From a bacterium (GTDB lineage: Bacteria > Desulfobacterota > UBA8473), in NCBI GenBank assembly GCA_009773075.1, contig WOUX01000110.1:1-6262 (forward strand): a stretch of DNA of 6,262 nucleotides, written 5' to 3'. Of the stretch, positions 5,854-6,262 are shown one piece after another. The position numbers and the translations under genes were made by a program. The notes below the pieces were generated by a model. That model searched no databases. It was not told where the DNA came from and worked only from the letters and a program-made list of their open reading frames with translations. Position 1 is the stretch's first letter. Each line of letters begins with the position of its first letter.

Positions 5854-6262
5854 CTAAACCCCTAGATAAGCCTTTTTTACATCCTCGTTGTCAAGCAGCA
5901 CTTCTGGAGTACCTTGAAGGACAATCTCTCCCATCTCCATTACATATCCCTTGTGAGAATAGTTTAATGCCAGCCTGGCATTCTGTTCGACCATGATTAT
6001 ACTCACCCCAGTATGGTTAATCTCGGCAACAATTTCAGCCATCTCTTGAGCCATAATGGGCGATAGTCCCAAAGACGGCTCATCCAGTAGAAGCAGCTTT
6101 GGCCTTCCCATCAATGCCCGACCCAGGGCAACCATCTGCCGTTCCCCCCCGCTCAGGCTTCCTGCCCGCTGTTTTTGTCTCTCCTTTAACACTGGAAAGT
6201 GTTTGAAAACCCTTTCCAGATCATCCTTGATCTCCTTTTTGTCTTTCCGCAAAAAGGCACCC
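5854..6262 (-). CDS. livF: Branched-chain amino-acid ABC transporter ATP-binding protein, LivF type, 5' end cut by the window
   Basis: This is the C-terminal 135 residues of an ABC ATPase; full LivF is about 235, so the Walker A half lies outside the window. The frame reads GAFLRKDKKEI from the right edge with no native start visible; a TTG at 6252 is internal. Present are the ABC signature SLSGGERQ, Walker B LLLLDEP with the catalytic Glu, D-loop SLGLSP, and IIMVEQNARLAL, where the H-loop region carries VEQNA as in LivF proteins. The C-terminus ending in KKAYLGV is also typical of LivF. Such proteins drive uptake of branched-chain amino acids, or of other amides, amino acids or aromatic acids, with LivG, LivH, LivM and a binding protein. 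The gene probably closes its own operon, since a promoter-like site follows within about 30 bases. The transported substrate cannot be told. Confidence 0.93.
   Translation of the reverse strand, partial: GAFLRKDKKEIKDDLERVFKHFPVLKERQKQRAGSLSGGERQMVALGRALMGRPKLLLLDEPSLGLSPIMAQEMAEIVAEINHTGVSIIMVEQNARLALNYSHKGYVMEMGEIVLQGTPEVLLDNEDVKKAYLGV

Noticed and set aside
5841..5875. Possible terminator at the end of livF (GGCT...AGCC then a T-run)
   Set aside because: The stem has only four base pairs, overlaps the coding end and is mismatched beyond that; not enough for a terminator call.

Overview
The window is a stretch of bacterial chromosome with moderate G+C and all recognisable genes on the minus strand, so transcription runs from high to low coordinates. 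In that order it holds the 3' part of a branched-chain amino-acid-type ABC transporter ATPase gene (livF-like, cut by the right edge), a 282-base intergenic region with a promoter-like site and several palindromes, the complex I genes nuoA, nuoB, nuoC and nuoD, and then two heterodisulfide-reductase-type genes: a fused HdrC-HdrB (HdrD-like) iron-sulfur protein and an HdrA-like flavoprotein that runs off the left edge. The HdrA-like gene reads open from base 1736 to base 1 (578 codons visible).

The nuo and hdr genes are closely packed: nuoA and nuoB overlap, and the gaps are 10 bases (nuoB-nuoC), 141 (nuoC-nuoD, filled by a repeat), 15 (nuoD-hdrD) and 19 (hdrD-hdrA). They probably form one operon. 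In the usual complex I operon, nuoD is followed by nuoE, nuoF and nuoG, the NADH-oxidising input module. Here an HdrD/HdrA pair occupies that place. The simplest reading is an Nuo-type proton or sodium pump whose electron input is coupled to an HdrA-type flavin and iron-sulfur module (ferredoxin, thiol/disulfide, or bifurcated electrons) and not to NADH. This is inference from gene order; the membrane-arm genes (nuoH to nuoN) would lie beyond the left edge and are not seen.

The combination of Nuo, HdrD/HdrA and a Liv-type transporter, with moderate G+C, suggests an anaerobe of the Desulfobacterota (former Deltaproteobacteria) or a similar sulfate-reducing or syntrophic lineage. The assignment is tentative because no marker gene is present.

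Two small repeat elements bracket nuoC. One, with aggcacaaag units, forms the last ~30 codons of nuoB and gives that protein an odd cysteine-rich tail. The other, with ttgaaccc-type units, fills the nuoC-nuoD gap. Upstream of nuoA, a good TTGACA / extended -10 promoter is followed at the expected transcription start by a perfect 8+8-base inverted repeat resembling TetR-type operators. A leader of about 220 bases with further hairpins then precedes nuoA. No gene-free stretch exceeds 300 bases.
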